Source: Monosiga brevicollis MX1 (lineage: Eukaryota > Opisthokonta > Choanoflagellata > Craspedida > Salpingoecidae). Taken from it: a stretch of DNA of 64,000 nucleotides. The stretch lies in assembly GCF_000002865.3 (NCBI RefSeq), contig NW_001865043.1, positions 956,872 through 1,020,871 of the forward strand. Reading direction: 5' to 3'. A program made the translations under genes and the position numbers. Each line of letters starts with the position of its first letter. Within the stretch, counting starts at the first letter, position 1. Positions 23,180 through 35,000 of the stretch are shown here, piece after piece. The notes under the pieces are model-generated. The model did not search any database. It was not told where the DNA came from and saw nothing but the letters and a program-made list of their open reading frames with translations.

Positions 23180-26100
23180 ATGTCTTCGCTCAAGGAAGGG
23201 ATGCGCGTGTGCATCAAGAAGAAAAATGTTGAGGGCTACATTCGTCATGTTGGTACCGTCGATTTTGCCGAGGGTGTCTGGATTGGAGTTGAGCTTGACA
23301 AGCCCGAGGGCAAAAACGACGGCTCTGTTCAGGACAAGCGATACTTCTCCTGCCCAGACAAGCATGGCATGTTTGTCCGCAAGACGCAAGTGGATGTAAT
23401 TGAGACCCCCTCGAGTCCCACTCGGGTGGCCCGCGTGAGCTCACCCACCAAGCGTCCTGTCGCCAGTAAGTTCTTACGCCCCCTCTTTTACTTCCTGTAC
23501 CGCTCACGAGCAAATCATGTGTCGTGACTGGCACCACCACCATCCGCCAAAAGCCTTGCTCTTCCTCTCTGACCAGATGTGCTCGGTGACCTTTGGTGGA
23601 TTTCGCTCACATCTCGCCATCTGGAAACAGGTCGCCCCACAAACGTCGAGGTCCCGGCGGCAGTGGCCCAGCCCGCTAAAGAGGACAATCCGTCTCCTGT
23701 ACCTGCCCCATCAGATCCACGCCCCACTTCTGCCCCAACCTCAAAGCCAGCCCAAGTGCCGGCCTCGGCCCCGGCCCCAGCCCCAGCTCCAGCCCCGGTC
23801 CCGACCGCTACCCCCGCCCCGGGTCCGAGCGTGGCCCATGAACCTGCTCAAAGCGCGCCACCGGTTACTTCAAGCCTGCCACAGCGAACCTCCGCACCGC
23901 ATGCCTCGGCACCTTCATCAGCCTCCTCTCAAGTGCACGCTCCAGCCACCCTGCATCAACCAGACCACGTTGTCGTGCAAGGGAGGGAGCGCGCCGATTC
24001 GGCTCGGTCCATCAGCCCGCGACCCCAGACCCTGATTTCGTCCAGCTATGCGCGCTCTCACGAGGATCCCGCGCGCACCCGCGAGCTCGAGACTTTGCGC
24101 CTTCAGGTACAGCAAATGTCCGAGTACAAGGCCAACTGGCAGCAGAAGCAGGACCACCTGCAACGCCAACTCACAGACGCGAAGAACAAGGAGCACGAGC
24201 TCGAAGTGCAACTCGTGCAAATGGACACGGAGCTGGTCCGCCTTCAGGAGCAAGAAGAATCGTCGCGTTTGGACCGCGAGCTCTCGGAGGAACAGTGCCG
24301 CTTGCTCCAGGAGGAAAACGACGACCTGAAGGACACGGTCGAAGAGCTTCAGCTGCAAGTGGAGATCGTGCGCCTCGAAGGAAGTCTCTCAGAGCCCGGC
24401 GAGCCCAACGCAGAGGGTGCCGCGGCTGGTCCAGCACGCACTGAGGAGTCGATGACCAACGCCACCATCGAGTCGCTGAAGCAGAAGAACCGTCGTCTCA
24501 CTGAAGCCGTGGTTCATCTTCGTGCCGCCACCCAACGCCAATTGGCTGATGTGGATCGTCTCACGACTCAAAACTCGGAGTTACAGGCCGAGGTGGACTC
24601 CCTCACCCGCGTCTTGGATCTCAAAGAGAAATCCCTCAACAAAATGCAGCAAGATCTGAGCTCCCAGATGGAGCAGGTCGACGCAGGGGCCAACGCAGCC
24701 GAAACCATTGAGGGTCTCACTCAACAAAACATGGTTCTCGAGGATCGCTGCCAGAATTTGGAAGAGGAGGTGCACGATCTCCGAGCCATGCTCGACATTG
24801 AATCACAAGTTAACGCCACGTTGGTGGAGGCCGAGCAGGCCGCTCACGAGGCCGTACTGGAGTACGAAAGCCAGAATGACAAGGTGCGCTTGTTTATGAC
24901 ACGTTGGCAACCGTCGCAATCCACAACCACCACAACCAACCAACCAACCAACCAACCAACAAACAAACAAACAAAGCAAGCAGCTCGGTTCTGGGTTACT
25001 CGCCTGCCTTACTCGTTGACGTCCATGTGCCTAATCGCGCGCCGCCCAACAGTTGATTCAAGCGGTGCAGGAGATGGCTGCCCGGTACGCACAGCAGCGC
25101 ACAACAATCGAGGCGTTCAAGGAAAAGGTATCGGGGCTGGAGCAGCAGGTTTCGCTGCAAGCCGATCGCGAGCAGGAGCGCTTGGAGACCGAACCTGTGA
25201 CCAAGCAGGCCCCCGTGGCTGCCCCATCGCAGGTAAAATCAGCATGAATGGTGTTGCCATGTACACCGCCATTGTCGGTGCCTCACGTGTCGGCCACGAT
25301 ACATTCTCAGAAGTCTGGCACCGCAATTCGCGAGCGAGCCCGCCACGTGGAGCACCTGCTGCATGCCCTCTCTGAGGACCAGGCGGCAGAGCACGTGGAA
25401 TTGTTGAAGAAGTATCTTGCCGAAGATTTCTTTGTCACCGACTACAATGGTCTCCTCTTGTTGCTACTTTTGGAGCGATTTTCGCGCAAGACTGCCATCA
25501 TTCGCCAGGCCGTGGAGGAAGAGTTTCACGCCGATGAGGGTGCGTTTCGAGTTCCACTGACGCCTCTGATTTGTGGTCGTTGGCGACACTATGTCAGCCG
25601 AAATATGACTTGGCGCGAATCGCTTGCGATAGCGCTGCAGAGCCACCCATTCTTACGCTGTTGTCCGCTCAAATCCTGCAATTGTCGTCGAACAGATTTG
25701 GATCACGCCCTAGGGGGGGACGAGCCTGCAGTCACAATTGAGCAGTACACCTTTGGTCAAAGCTGCATCAGCGCGCTGGACATGCTCAATGTCCACGCCA
25801 ACTACTTGCGAGAGGTATTGTTGCCGAGGGGTGCCGGCATTTCGAGTGCCAGACGGCTCGACACTTTTGTCAAAAACATGGTTTGGTCCTGTCTTGACTG
25901 AGGGTTGATCTTTTTTTTTTTTTTTTTTTTTGCTTGATAGGCCATGCCCAAACTCTCCGCTGAGGAATATCGTCAGATTGGAGATACATACTTGGAGGTA
26001 TGGCCAATGCTGAAGGCGCGGCGCTGGTCATTCCACCTTGGTCCGTAATGGTGCTCTCACGTTCTTGAATATGAATGTCTCGATTTAGCTGGCTCCACAA

Positions 26101-27499
26101 GAGGGCAGCCTCGACCGCCTTCTGAAGCATATTCAGGGTGATGGTCTGTTCCCCAGCATTGACCTGCGGCCCTTGTCTACGTGAGTGATTGCTCCTCGAT
26201 GCCTGGCTCCAACCGTAGCACGTGTACTCCATGCGTTCTGATGGCTCGGTCTTGCTTGTGCAGGGCTGCAAGTACAATGGTTCGCATTTGCACCATGCAT
26301 CTTAAGAAGCAGCATCCCCTGTCCGATCGCGACAGCGTGCAGGTTCGTTGTGGTGGATTTTGTGCATTCAACGGCATGGTACCGACCAACTGTCTCTCTC
26401 CTCACCTTCGCGCTACCTACTTTGCAGGCCTCGGCGACGCTTATTGCGAGCTCAAGTGATGCCATTATGGCGCAGCTATACCGCTTGGAGCAGCTGTACG
26501 CTCCCTCACTCAATACTGGTGCGTGTCGGCATCTGTGCATGCAGACGGCGGGTTGTATTCGACCGGCTCTCTGCTCTGCTTCAATGCGACCGTGCTGATT
26601 TGTCGATTTTCTTCCACTTTTTTTGTTTGGCCTCGATTAGATTCAGCATTGGGACCGCTCATTGGCCGGCTTCAAGCTTCAGTCAGCAATGCCAAGGCGT
26701 TGCGCACCAGTGCCAAGAAGGTCTGTACATGTGCATGCTGATGGCAGTAATTGTCACGTGCGGAACCACTCATGTCGACTCGATCTTGGCTTGCTTTGCT
26801 TGACGTCTTTCAACCCCTCGATCGCGTTAGATGTTGCGCTCGCTCCCCGAGCGCAATCAAACAAACACGGTCCAGATGGGCGCAACTGAGGTGCAGCGCC
26901 TCGAGGCTTTGGGCTATGACTTGCACAAGCTCGAGAACGACCTAGCACTTTGCTGCCGCGCCACGCATGTAGGTTCTGCCGGTACTCTTGACTCTCACAG
27001 ACGTTGAGCTGCCTGGTGTTGGTTGTCTGCTCATGTACTTGTCGGTATGAGACGACGCTCACACGCCACACCCACGCGCTTGTATCGGACTGGCGCTTTG
27101 GTTCCATGTCCTCAGGACTACGTGCATGACACCATTACGCTCCGCAACTTGGACCTGGAGACTGCGCTCCAGGTGAGTCCCTCCAAAGTTGGCGGGAAAA
27201 GTTCTGATGCTTGTTTCTGTACGTCGGGGTTGAGTGTGGTGGCATGCGCCTGCATTGTCCCTGAATCGGGTTTTGCGGAATAGATTGCCGTGAGCGTGCG
27301 GTTGGATCTGACGGACGACGGCGAGTATCGAAGCAAGGCGGCAAGTGATGGCGCCGAAGGCGACACCCTGCCTGCGTTTGTCAAAGACCTTCTCAAGTCT
27401 GCCGGCGACAGTGTCTCTGATCTGGCTGATCGTTTGGTGAATGGCGAGTTTGATCACGTTGTCTCGCACGCCGATGCGGCTACCGGGTACGTCCAACAT

Positions 27500-27564
<65 letters not shown>

Positions 27565-28754
27565 TTCTCTCGCAACCAAAGCGTCTGTGCCATCCACGAG
27601 CAGCTTTTTTTCCGTCAATTTTTCAATTTTGACTGCCTCGGTCTCGACCTTGCTCTGCCACCTCTCTGATAGAGCACCAAAGGGCGTGTGGCTCGTTAAT
27701 GCCGAGCGCATGCGTCGTGTTGTCAAGGAGACGCTCGACCTGCCCTTGCAGCTGGAGCGTTCCGAAGCAGAGCTTGTCGAGCTGCGAACTGAACTCAAGG
27801 TTTGCAGCCGCCACTGTTTCGAGGCCTCATCTTGTCCTGCACACACGCAAGCTTCTCGTTCCCTGACTAGGTCTGACTCGTGTTAACATTCTTGCTTTGC
27901 CCCATGCGCAGCGACGCGAACGCGAGACACTCGAGGCTCGCACCATTCTGGAAGCGAGTAAGAAGAAGGTGGAGGCCGTGCGCCACCAAGGGGACGAAGC
28001 GGTAAAGGAGAAAGAGGCCGAGGTCGAGAAGCTGCAAGAGCAGGTGCAGCAACTCAAGGACAAGTATGGCAAAATGTTCGCCGAGCTGGAAGAGGGCGCC
28101 TCCAAGTACGAGCGAGAGTGCGCGGATTTGCGTCGGAAGCTGCATGCCTTTACTGGCCGTCGTCTCGGCGGTGCAGCGACGGCTGGCAACGCCAACAGTG
28201 CCGATCTGCGTGCAGCCCACCTCCAGGTGGATTTGCTGGTTCAGGCGCTGAGCGATGCTCGGCGCGAGCTGGCTGCGTGCCAGGCGAGTGCAATTCGCAC
28301 GACCTTGGCTGAATTGCCGCGCCTGTCAACTTGTCAACCACTGCCAGAAGCCATCAAGGGCTTTGGTGGCTTAAACACGCGCGCCAGTCAGCTACGACAA
28401 AGTGTATTGCACCGTTGCGCAGCTGTTAGCGTTGTCGACGTGAGCAAACCACGCAGCGAGCGTAGTCAGACTGCCAAGGCTGCGCTGGCCAACAGCATGG
28501 CCACCGTGCGAGGCCTCCAGGAGCAGTTGCAAGAATTGCGAAAGGACATGGTACCTGCCTTGCGGGCTGCCACTGGTGCATCGGACAGTAACTTTGACGT
28601 GGCCTTTGACTTGGATCGAACGCGCCTGCAGGCCGACCGCGCGCGTGCCACCCCCTTTGCGCGCATTCGGCTGGTGGAGCCCATTGCCATGGCCGGCTCG
28701 CGGATACGCGTGGGCCCTGCCGAGTTTAAAAAGCTGCATACCACGTTTGCCTAG
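23180..28754 (+). CDS. DCTN1: Dynactin subunit 1 (p150Glued)
   Basis: The large dynactin shoulder/arm subunit. Exon 1 starts at ATG 23180 (MSSLKEGMRVCIKKKN) and encodes a complete CAP-Gly domain with GTVDFAEGVWIGVELDKPEG and GKNDGSVQDKRYFSC; the usual GKNDG motif is intact, so binding to tubulin and EB-type tails is expected. A Pro/Ala/Ser-rich basic linker (about 23645-24050) precedes a long coiled coil (CC1-like, about 24060-24880, continuing at 25055). A conserved globular block (about 25310-25540) reads GTAIRERARHVEHLL and DYNGLLLLLLLERFSRK, like the p150 intercoiled domain. It continues over many small exons (25690-27490), then a second coiled coil (27670-28140) and a conserved C-terminal region ending at TAG 28752-28754. 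Length and order match p150. In-frame Met codons lie upstream (23099), but 23180 fits the family best. One intron carries a (GT)n tract. Confidence 0.9.
27506..27562. repeat. (GT)n microsatellite in a dynactin intron
   Basis: A pure GT run lying just after the donor that follows the GCTACC exon end. It is intronic. Confidence 0.95.
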
Positions 28755-29520
28755 GGTTTGCATAACAATTTGTGTCTGATGTCATGTGCTTGTGCGTGCT
28801 TGGCTGCGTGCAACCCGAGCCACTCGGGCCTATCGTTCGGCGTGTATTGTCATTTCATGTTGTCGTGAGTTGAGCCAAAGTTATTCTTCATGTGCCCGTT
28901 AGCTGCAGCTTTGATTCATCAGCGCACCAACATGGACTGTCGTTGGTAGAGTGGAGCATGATTGTGGGATAAGAATGAGGCCGTGTTATGGCCAAGGTTG
29001 ACACTTAACCAATTGGAACAGGGAAGCGGGGAGAGAAGCTTGGGGGCCCCGCGCACAAAATCACCTTCTGCTTGGACATGATTTTTTTTTCGGCTTGCCA
29101 TTGCAAAGGGAAAACAGAAAGCCACCCACAGTCACGGCGCATGCACATGCTTTATAACTAACGTTAGGCCCGAGGTGTGTGGACGTGTGAGGCCGCCGGT
29201 TGTCCCGGTTCCAAACATTGACATCCAGCCGAATTGTGATGGCGACATGGGCCAACCAAGCTCGGACACCTCCGCTTCCTTTTTGCTCATGAACAAGTTT
29301 CTTCTGTCAAATCTTGAAAGTGTAGACGATATTTTTTTAAAATGTATCAAGCGCGCTGTGCGCAGAGAGAATTTTGTTCAGGTTTCCAGATCCACAGCCT
29401 GAACTGCCTGAAATGGGCATTTCGGTGACCAGCATTTCAAGGAACTCATAAAAAAAACTGTACAACACCATTTATGTATGACATTTTCTTACAAGTCGGC
29501 ATGACTTAACGTCAACCTCA
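28755..29520. other. Intergenic, nothing recognised
   Basis: The 3' flank of dynactin and 5' flank of the tRNA-Leu cluster. Short frames on both strands lack any domain. The motif GGCATGACTTAACGTCAA at about 29498-29515 recurs before another tRNA copy. Confidence 0.5.
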
Positions 29521-29601
29521 GACACTGTGGCCGAGTGGTTAAGGCGCTAGCTTCAGGTGCTAGTATGTTCGCATGCGCGGGTTCGAGTCCCGTCGGTGTC
29601 A
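29521..29601 (+). tRNA. tRNA-Leu (anticodon CAG), copy 1
   Basis: Class II cloverleaf: acceptor GACACTG/CGGTGTC with discriminator A, D-arm TGGCCGAGTGG, anticodon stem CTAGC/GCTAG around the loop TTCAGGT (CAG, decodes CUG), long variable arm, T-arm GTTCGAGTC. A run of six T follows directly as the Pol III terminator. Confidence 0.95.
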
Positions 29602-29700
29602 ACTTTTTTGTTCTTTCATTTTTGTCGACTTTTCAATGCTCTGATTGCTATAAATACCAAATTACATTGCTCAGTTATCGTAGCTTAACACTACTTCTCA

Positions 29701-29781
29701 GACACTGTGGCCGAGTGGTTAAGGCGCTAGCTTCAGGTGCTAGTATGTTCGCATGCGCGGGTTCGAGTCCCGTCGGTGTCA
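29701..29781 (+). tRNA. tRNA-Leu (anticodon CAG), copy 2
   Basis: Identical to the copy at 29521, exactly 180 bp downstream, and followed by a T run. Confidence 0.95.
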
Positions 29782-29830
29782 ACTTTTTTCTTGCAAGAAA
29801 CTCGTGCGCTTCTTTTCTTGGCAGCGGCCC

Positions 29831-29892
29831 NNNNNNNNNNNNNNNNNNNNNNNNNNNNNNNNNNNNNNNNNNNNNNNNNNNNNNNNNNNNNN
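29831..29892. other. Assembly gap (N run)
   Basis: 62 undetermined bases inside the tRNA-Leu cluster, probably caused by near-identical repeats. The real spacing and copy number may differ. Confidence 1.
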
Positions 29893-30006
29893 CCGTGTTT
29901 GATGCGCAAGGGTACGAAAGAGGCACGGTGAGGATGAATTTTTATCGTAAATGTCATACATATGTAAATCTTTCTTCGATCTAGGCATGACTTAACGTCA
30001 AATCGG

Positions 30007-30087
30007 GACACTGTGGCCGAGTGGTTAAGGCGCTAGCTTCAGGTGCTAGTATGTTCGCATGCGCGGGTTCGAGTCCCGTCGGTGTCA
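30007..30087 (+). tRNA. tRNA-Leu (anticodon CAG), copy 3
   Basis: Identical to the two upstream copies, and followed by a run of seven T. Its upstream flank repeats GGCATGACTTAACGTCAA, seen also before copy 1. Confidence 0.95.
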
Positions 30088-30379
30088 AACTTTTTTTGCT
30101 GGCGGCAAGTGGTCTTTTTGCTCTGCTCCCACGAGCAAGTTTTTGCAATCAACGAGTCAGGAGTCGGGATGGGTGTCCGTGTCGTATCGCGGCGTGGTCG
30201 AGCCGGCAAGTTTGGGAGAGAGGTTCGAGTCAGATTCAATTCCTTGTTCTTTCTTTTTGTTAATTCTTTCGTAATGCAATTTTTTTTCCGAGTGCGAGAT
30301 CTACTTCGCTCTATGTCCTTGGGCTCAACGGCTGGCGTGGATCTGCAGGGAGGCAAGAGGCTCGCCAGCTTGCAGGAGC

Positions 30380-31518
30380 TCAGCCTAGAGGGGTTGAGTT
30401 ATGGCCAGCTTCATGAGCGGAGAAATGACATGCGACCAAACTCCAACGTGGGGGAACGGGCAGCGCCCGACTACTGACTCGCATGACCTGACCAGCCTGG
30501 ACAGGGCCCACGCCATCGGGCGTTCCGGTCAGAATGACATCACCGGCCTCAAGGGTGAAGATGTTACTAATGTACTTTAGGGGGCCAGCACGTTGAAGCG
30601 TCGTGAGACGAAAGCCACGAGGCGGGAAGTTGCCCGAATGGCGTCTTGTTGGCACGCATGGGCAAAGGCGCGGACCTGAATGAGATGTGGAACATCAAAG
30701 ATCATGTCCGCGGTTGAGCCATCCTGACGGAGTTGTTCATCGACATAACAGCGGAGCTGGAGCTGCTGTGGGTCGGACACAGCCGCCGCGTCCACCATGT
30801 CGGAGACCGGGCAGAAGCCATCATAGCCCTGCCAACCAAAGAGCAACACGATGAGGGCCATCGTCCAGCACCCTGTGCTGCCTGGTCCAGTGAATCGTGT
30901 ACAGCGGGCGCACAAACACAAACAGAGATAACAAATAACAGACACACCTTGGCTACACTCCAAGGAAGGCCAGCCTTTTTGGCCTTGGATTGAAGGCAAC
31001 GCGCCGTCATGTCATAGGCAAGGACGTAGCCATCGACGCTGGCCATGATTTCTTCACGGGAGGCAGTTTCAGATAGCTGCTGCACACGGTGCTTCATCAC
31101 GACACCCAGCTCCACTTCATGGTGCAGCTCCGTCACCGCCTTGGGAATCTGTGCGCACGCGTCCGCCGTTCGCAGCCGTGTCGTTAGCCACGACCGGGTC
31201 AAATGGCCACGGTAGGGGCTCGGGACACAACTAAAGGCACTCAGCCACCGACCCGAAGCGTGCTTCCATCGAAAATATAGCTCGAGGTGGGCTTGAGAAA
31301 GAGAAGAGGCTCCGTCGGCACGGCCTCTCCCATTTCAGCCGCATGCTTGCTGTTGTTCAAAGGACGTCACCACCGCGAGACGTGAGCTTGGCCAGGCATT
31401 GAGCATGACCTCAACTCAAGTGCACTTTTTCCGAACCAGACGCGTCTTACCCAAAGTTTCGGCCCACACAGACGACCTTCTTGCCCAGCTCTGCAAACGC
31501 TCGTCGTGCCGCAGCCAT
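30380..31518 (-). CDS. FAHD1: FAHD1-like fumarylacetoacetate hydrolase family protein
   Basis: The family acts as mitochondrial acylpyruvase/oxaloacetate decarboxylase. Minus-strand exon 1 starts at ATG 31518 and encodes LGKKVVCVGRNF. Exon 2 (about 31350-31258) gives KHAAEMGEAVPTEPLLFLKP; its His-x-x-Glu matches the FAHD1 catalytic dyad. The next exon gives LHHEVELGVVM (the two metal-binding Glu, about 31105-31130) and YVLAYDMTAR (metal-binding Asp), then KKAGLPWSVAK. Further exons give LRCYVDEQLRQDGSTADMIF and ISNIFTLEAGDVILTGTPDG (about 30575-30515), the family signature. The C-terminus is uncertain: the frame runs on to TGA at 30380 with unconserved residues, while another frame would end at 30411. 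No convincing mitochondrial presequence is seen. Confidence 0.88.
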
Positions 31519-32080
<562 letters not shown>

Positions 32081-35000
32081 ATGAGCCACACCAAGCTACC
32101 GCTGCGTCAGCCCGTACTGGGACCGGCACTTGATTCCAGCAGCAACCCGTTTGCTCAGGATCAAGGGCGCGCAGTCATGTGTACACGCCCACGCCTGTAC
32201 GTGGCCGCGCCTGCAGGACTTTGTTTGGAGCTCGTCGCAGACATCCATGCCAGTCAGGAGCAGGTGAGGTTGAGGTTCCCCGGCAGACCGGCCCACATGT
32301 CTAAAGGCGACCCGAATCTGCATGCCTTCTGTCACCCTTCCCCTCTGGCTCCTTTGTTACTTGCTTGAGTCTTGCAGCTGCTGCTGGACATTTGGCAGGC
32401 TGGCGAAGCAGCGTTGCGCGATCATGGTGCAGTCTTACCATACTGGCACGGCTGCCTCTCGCTCCTGGTTAGTATTGCGTGCCTCTTGAGTCTCAACTCA
32501 AGTCGATTTCAATTGCTTGTTATTGCCATCTCATCCACCACGCTTCATTACTTGACGTGTGGTGCCGCGCCCGCAAAACCCTGTTGCTCATGCCACGGCC
32601 CTTCTTGTAGGATGCCGAGGCGAAGCTGCGTGTTACACCCGGTGACAATGTTTTTCTCCTGCGACGCCACGAATCGTGCTGCGCCAAAGTGTTCCTCAGC
32701 CGTCGTCTCCATTCAAAAACGCAACACTTTGTTCTACAGTGGAGCCTTCAACAATCATCAAAGCCCGTGCCTCGAATTCATGTGGTCGGACATGATGCCG
32801 ACCAGAGCTTTGCAACCTTGGCTGGCCTCATTGCTCATTTCAAGAAGCACGATCTGGCCGGTAAGTGGGCATGGCTCTGCTCACATCATTGCGGATACCC
32901 TTCAGCTCCCACCGTGCCTATTGACCTGCTCTTCTCGGTCAACTCCAGCTCACTCTACTGGCTTCCCTTGTAAGGTACCCCCTTGGGCTCCGGACTAGAG
33001 GTAGACTATAGCAGCAGCAGCAGCAGCGGTAGCAATAACAATTACAGCAGCGATGACGGCAGTGGTGGCAAAGGCTTGTTGTACGATATCCTGCGTTTCT
33101 GTTGCTGTCCCGTCATCTCACTTGATACGCACGCTCGACTTCACCATGTGTTTTGAGTGCTTGCAGCAACTCGCTGGCTTTCGAGCAATTATTCATGGGT
33201 GAAACTGGGTTTCGGCACTTTCGGCTGACCATTCAAGCTCTGCGAGCAGGCGCATTGGCTGCGCTTCCCTTCAAAGCCAAGCATGAATCCCTTGCCACGG
33301 TAAGAAAAACGTCCTTGTCGCGCTGCAGCACCCTGGATCTTTGTCATGGCGAATTGGGGATGCACGTGCTCCTTTGCCGGGCTGTCCTCCTTTGCATTGA
33401 CCGTCTGCTTTCCCGTGTATGCACGTATCCTTCTCACACACGCCGATGCCGACGGAACTTGTGCTCGATCTCGGTGGCATCAGCTATTTCGTTGTGATGC
33501 CGTAGTGCCCTCGTGCCTGTTTGCCGACTGTACAAGTCGCTATCTATTTGCTTACACACAGTGGCAACGCCAAGCGGAGCCATTGCAGACTTTGATACAA
33601 CCCTTTCCTGCCGAATTCGATGATGGCGACCTCGAAGAGCTGCAAGATGCTCGACTTGATCTTGCCGCTTATGCTTCACAAATTGCGTAAGACTTGCCGG
33701 TCCCCGTTAAAGTCCTCGCTTTAGACCCCGGCGTCCCACGCACGAGTCCAATAGGTTCTTCACACGCTTTTGTTTTGTTCTCCCCCCGCCCCTGCCCCTG
33801 CCCCCGCCCTCCCTTCAAACAACAACAACAACAACAACAACACCAGTGCGCAACGCTCGTCAGCCGATTATGCCATTGAAGGGGATCGCTGTAGTCATGA
33901 TGCTCATGCACATTTGTCGGAGCGTTGTCGCAACGATACCATCACACTCTCCGTCAATTTGCGGCCCAACCAGTTGCAGGGTCGGCTTCGTACCATTGCC
34001 GTTCGCTTCCGTGCCTCTGTCAAGCGGGCACTGCAGGGCATCGTACCGCCTGAGCCCGCCCGCCGGCGTGAGCTTGGCCTCAACCCCAGTCTCGAACCTT
34101 CCGCGTACTGTCTCAAAGTGCGTATTCACCTCGCTCGAAGCGTGCCAGCAATTACGCACTGCGACCGCCCTTTCCCGCACGCAGATTTCCACACACGACA
34201 AGGCAGCGCCCAGGCTTACTCACCATGTCGCCGTACGCCACTCCTCGTGCCTGGCATGACGCGCAGGTACCGGGCCGGTTCGAGTACTTGCAGGGCGAGC
34301 ACCGTGTCATTGACTACTTCTACGTGCGGCGCTGTGTGCTGCGTCATATGCCGATCGAGTTGGAGCTGATGGTGCAAGCAGACATTCCTGGTCAATACCC
34401 ACGGCTAGAAATCAACACCTTGCCCCACGACGATGTCAGCGATCTGTTGTTGACGTTGTGCAGCCAGCACTCGACAAACCCCACCCACGATGGTGCGCAG
34501 TCTGTGCCATGTTCATCCACAGTCACCACACACCATCTACTCATGGCTCGATTCTCTTTCTCCTCGCACATTTGTGGGCCTTTCTCCCCCGTGCAGAGTT
34601 GAGTCAGGCAAGCGACCTGCAGGAGTTGCCGAGGCAAATTTCTTCCTGGAGTCTGGAGCAGGATCTGAGCATCAAACTGTTGCAGTTGGCCGGTATGTTA
34701 CGCGGTCAATTCTAAAATGGGATATTGGGTGTTCAAATGAGGTCTCATCTACTTTTTTCAATGCGTAGGGTTGCCAAAAGATCACCAACTTCGCATCAAA
34801 TTTACTCTGGCCCACGGTGATCAGAACTTGGCGCCAGAATACTTGCTCAACCTGTCGCGTGCTGAAGCAGCCTCATCCGATGTGCTGCTGCGCCCTCTTC
34901 ACCTGCCCATTCGCGTAAGACACTTCCACGTTTGAGCTTGATGTGCACGCGGGCGATCGTTTTGGTAAGAGATGGCAAGACCACTCGCATTTACATCTGA

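Noticed and set aside
26133-26540. Minus-strand gene inside the dynactin locus
   Set aside because: It is the shadow of small dynactin exons and introns that splice correctly on the + strand.
29521-30087. Possible CRISPR-like or interspersed repeat array
   Set aside because: The repeated unit folds as tRNA-Leu(CAG) with Pol III T-run terminators, and the spacers are unequal.
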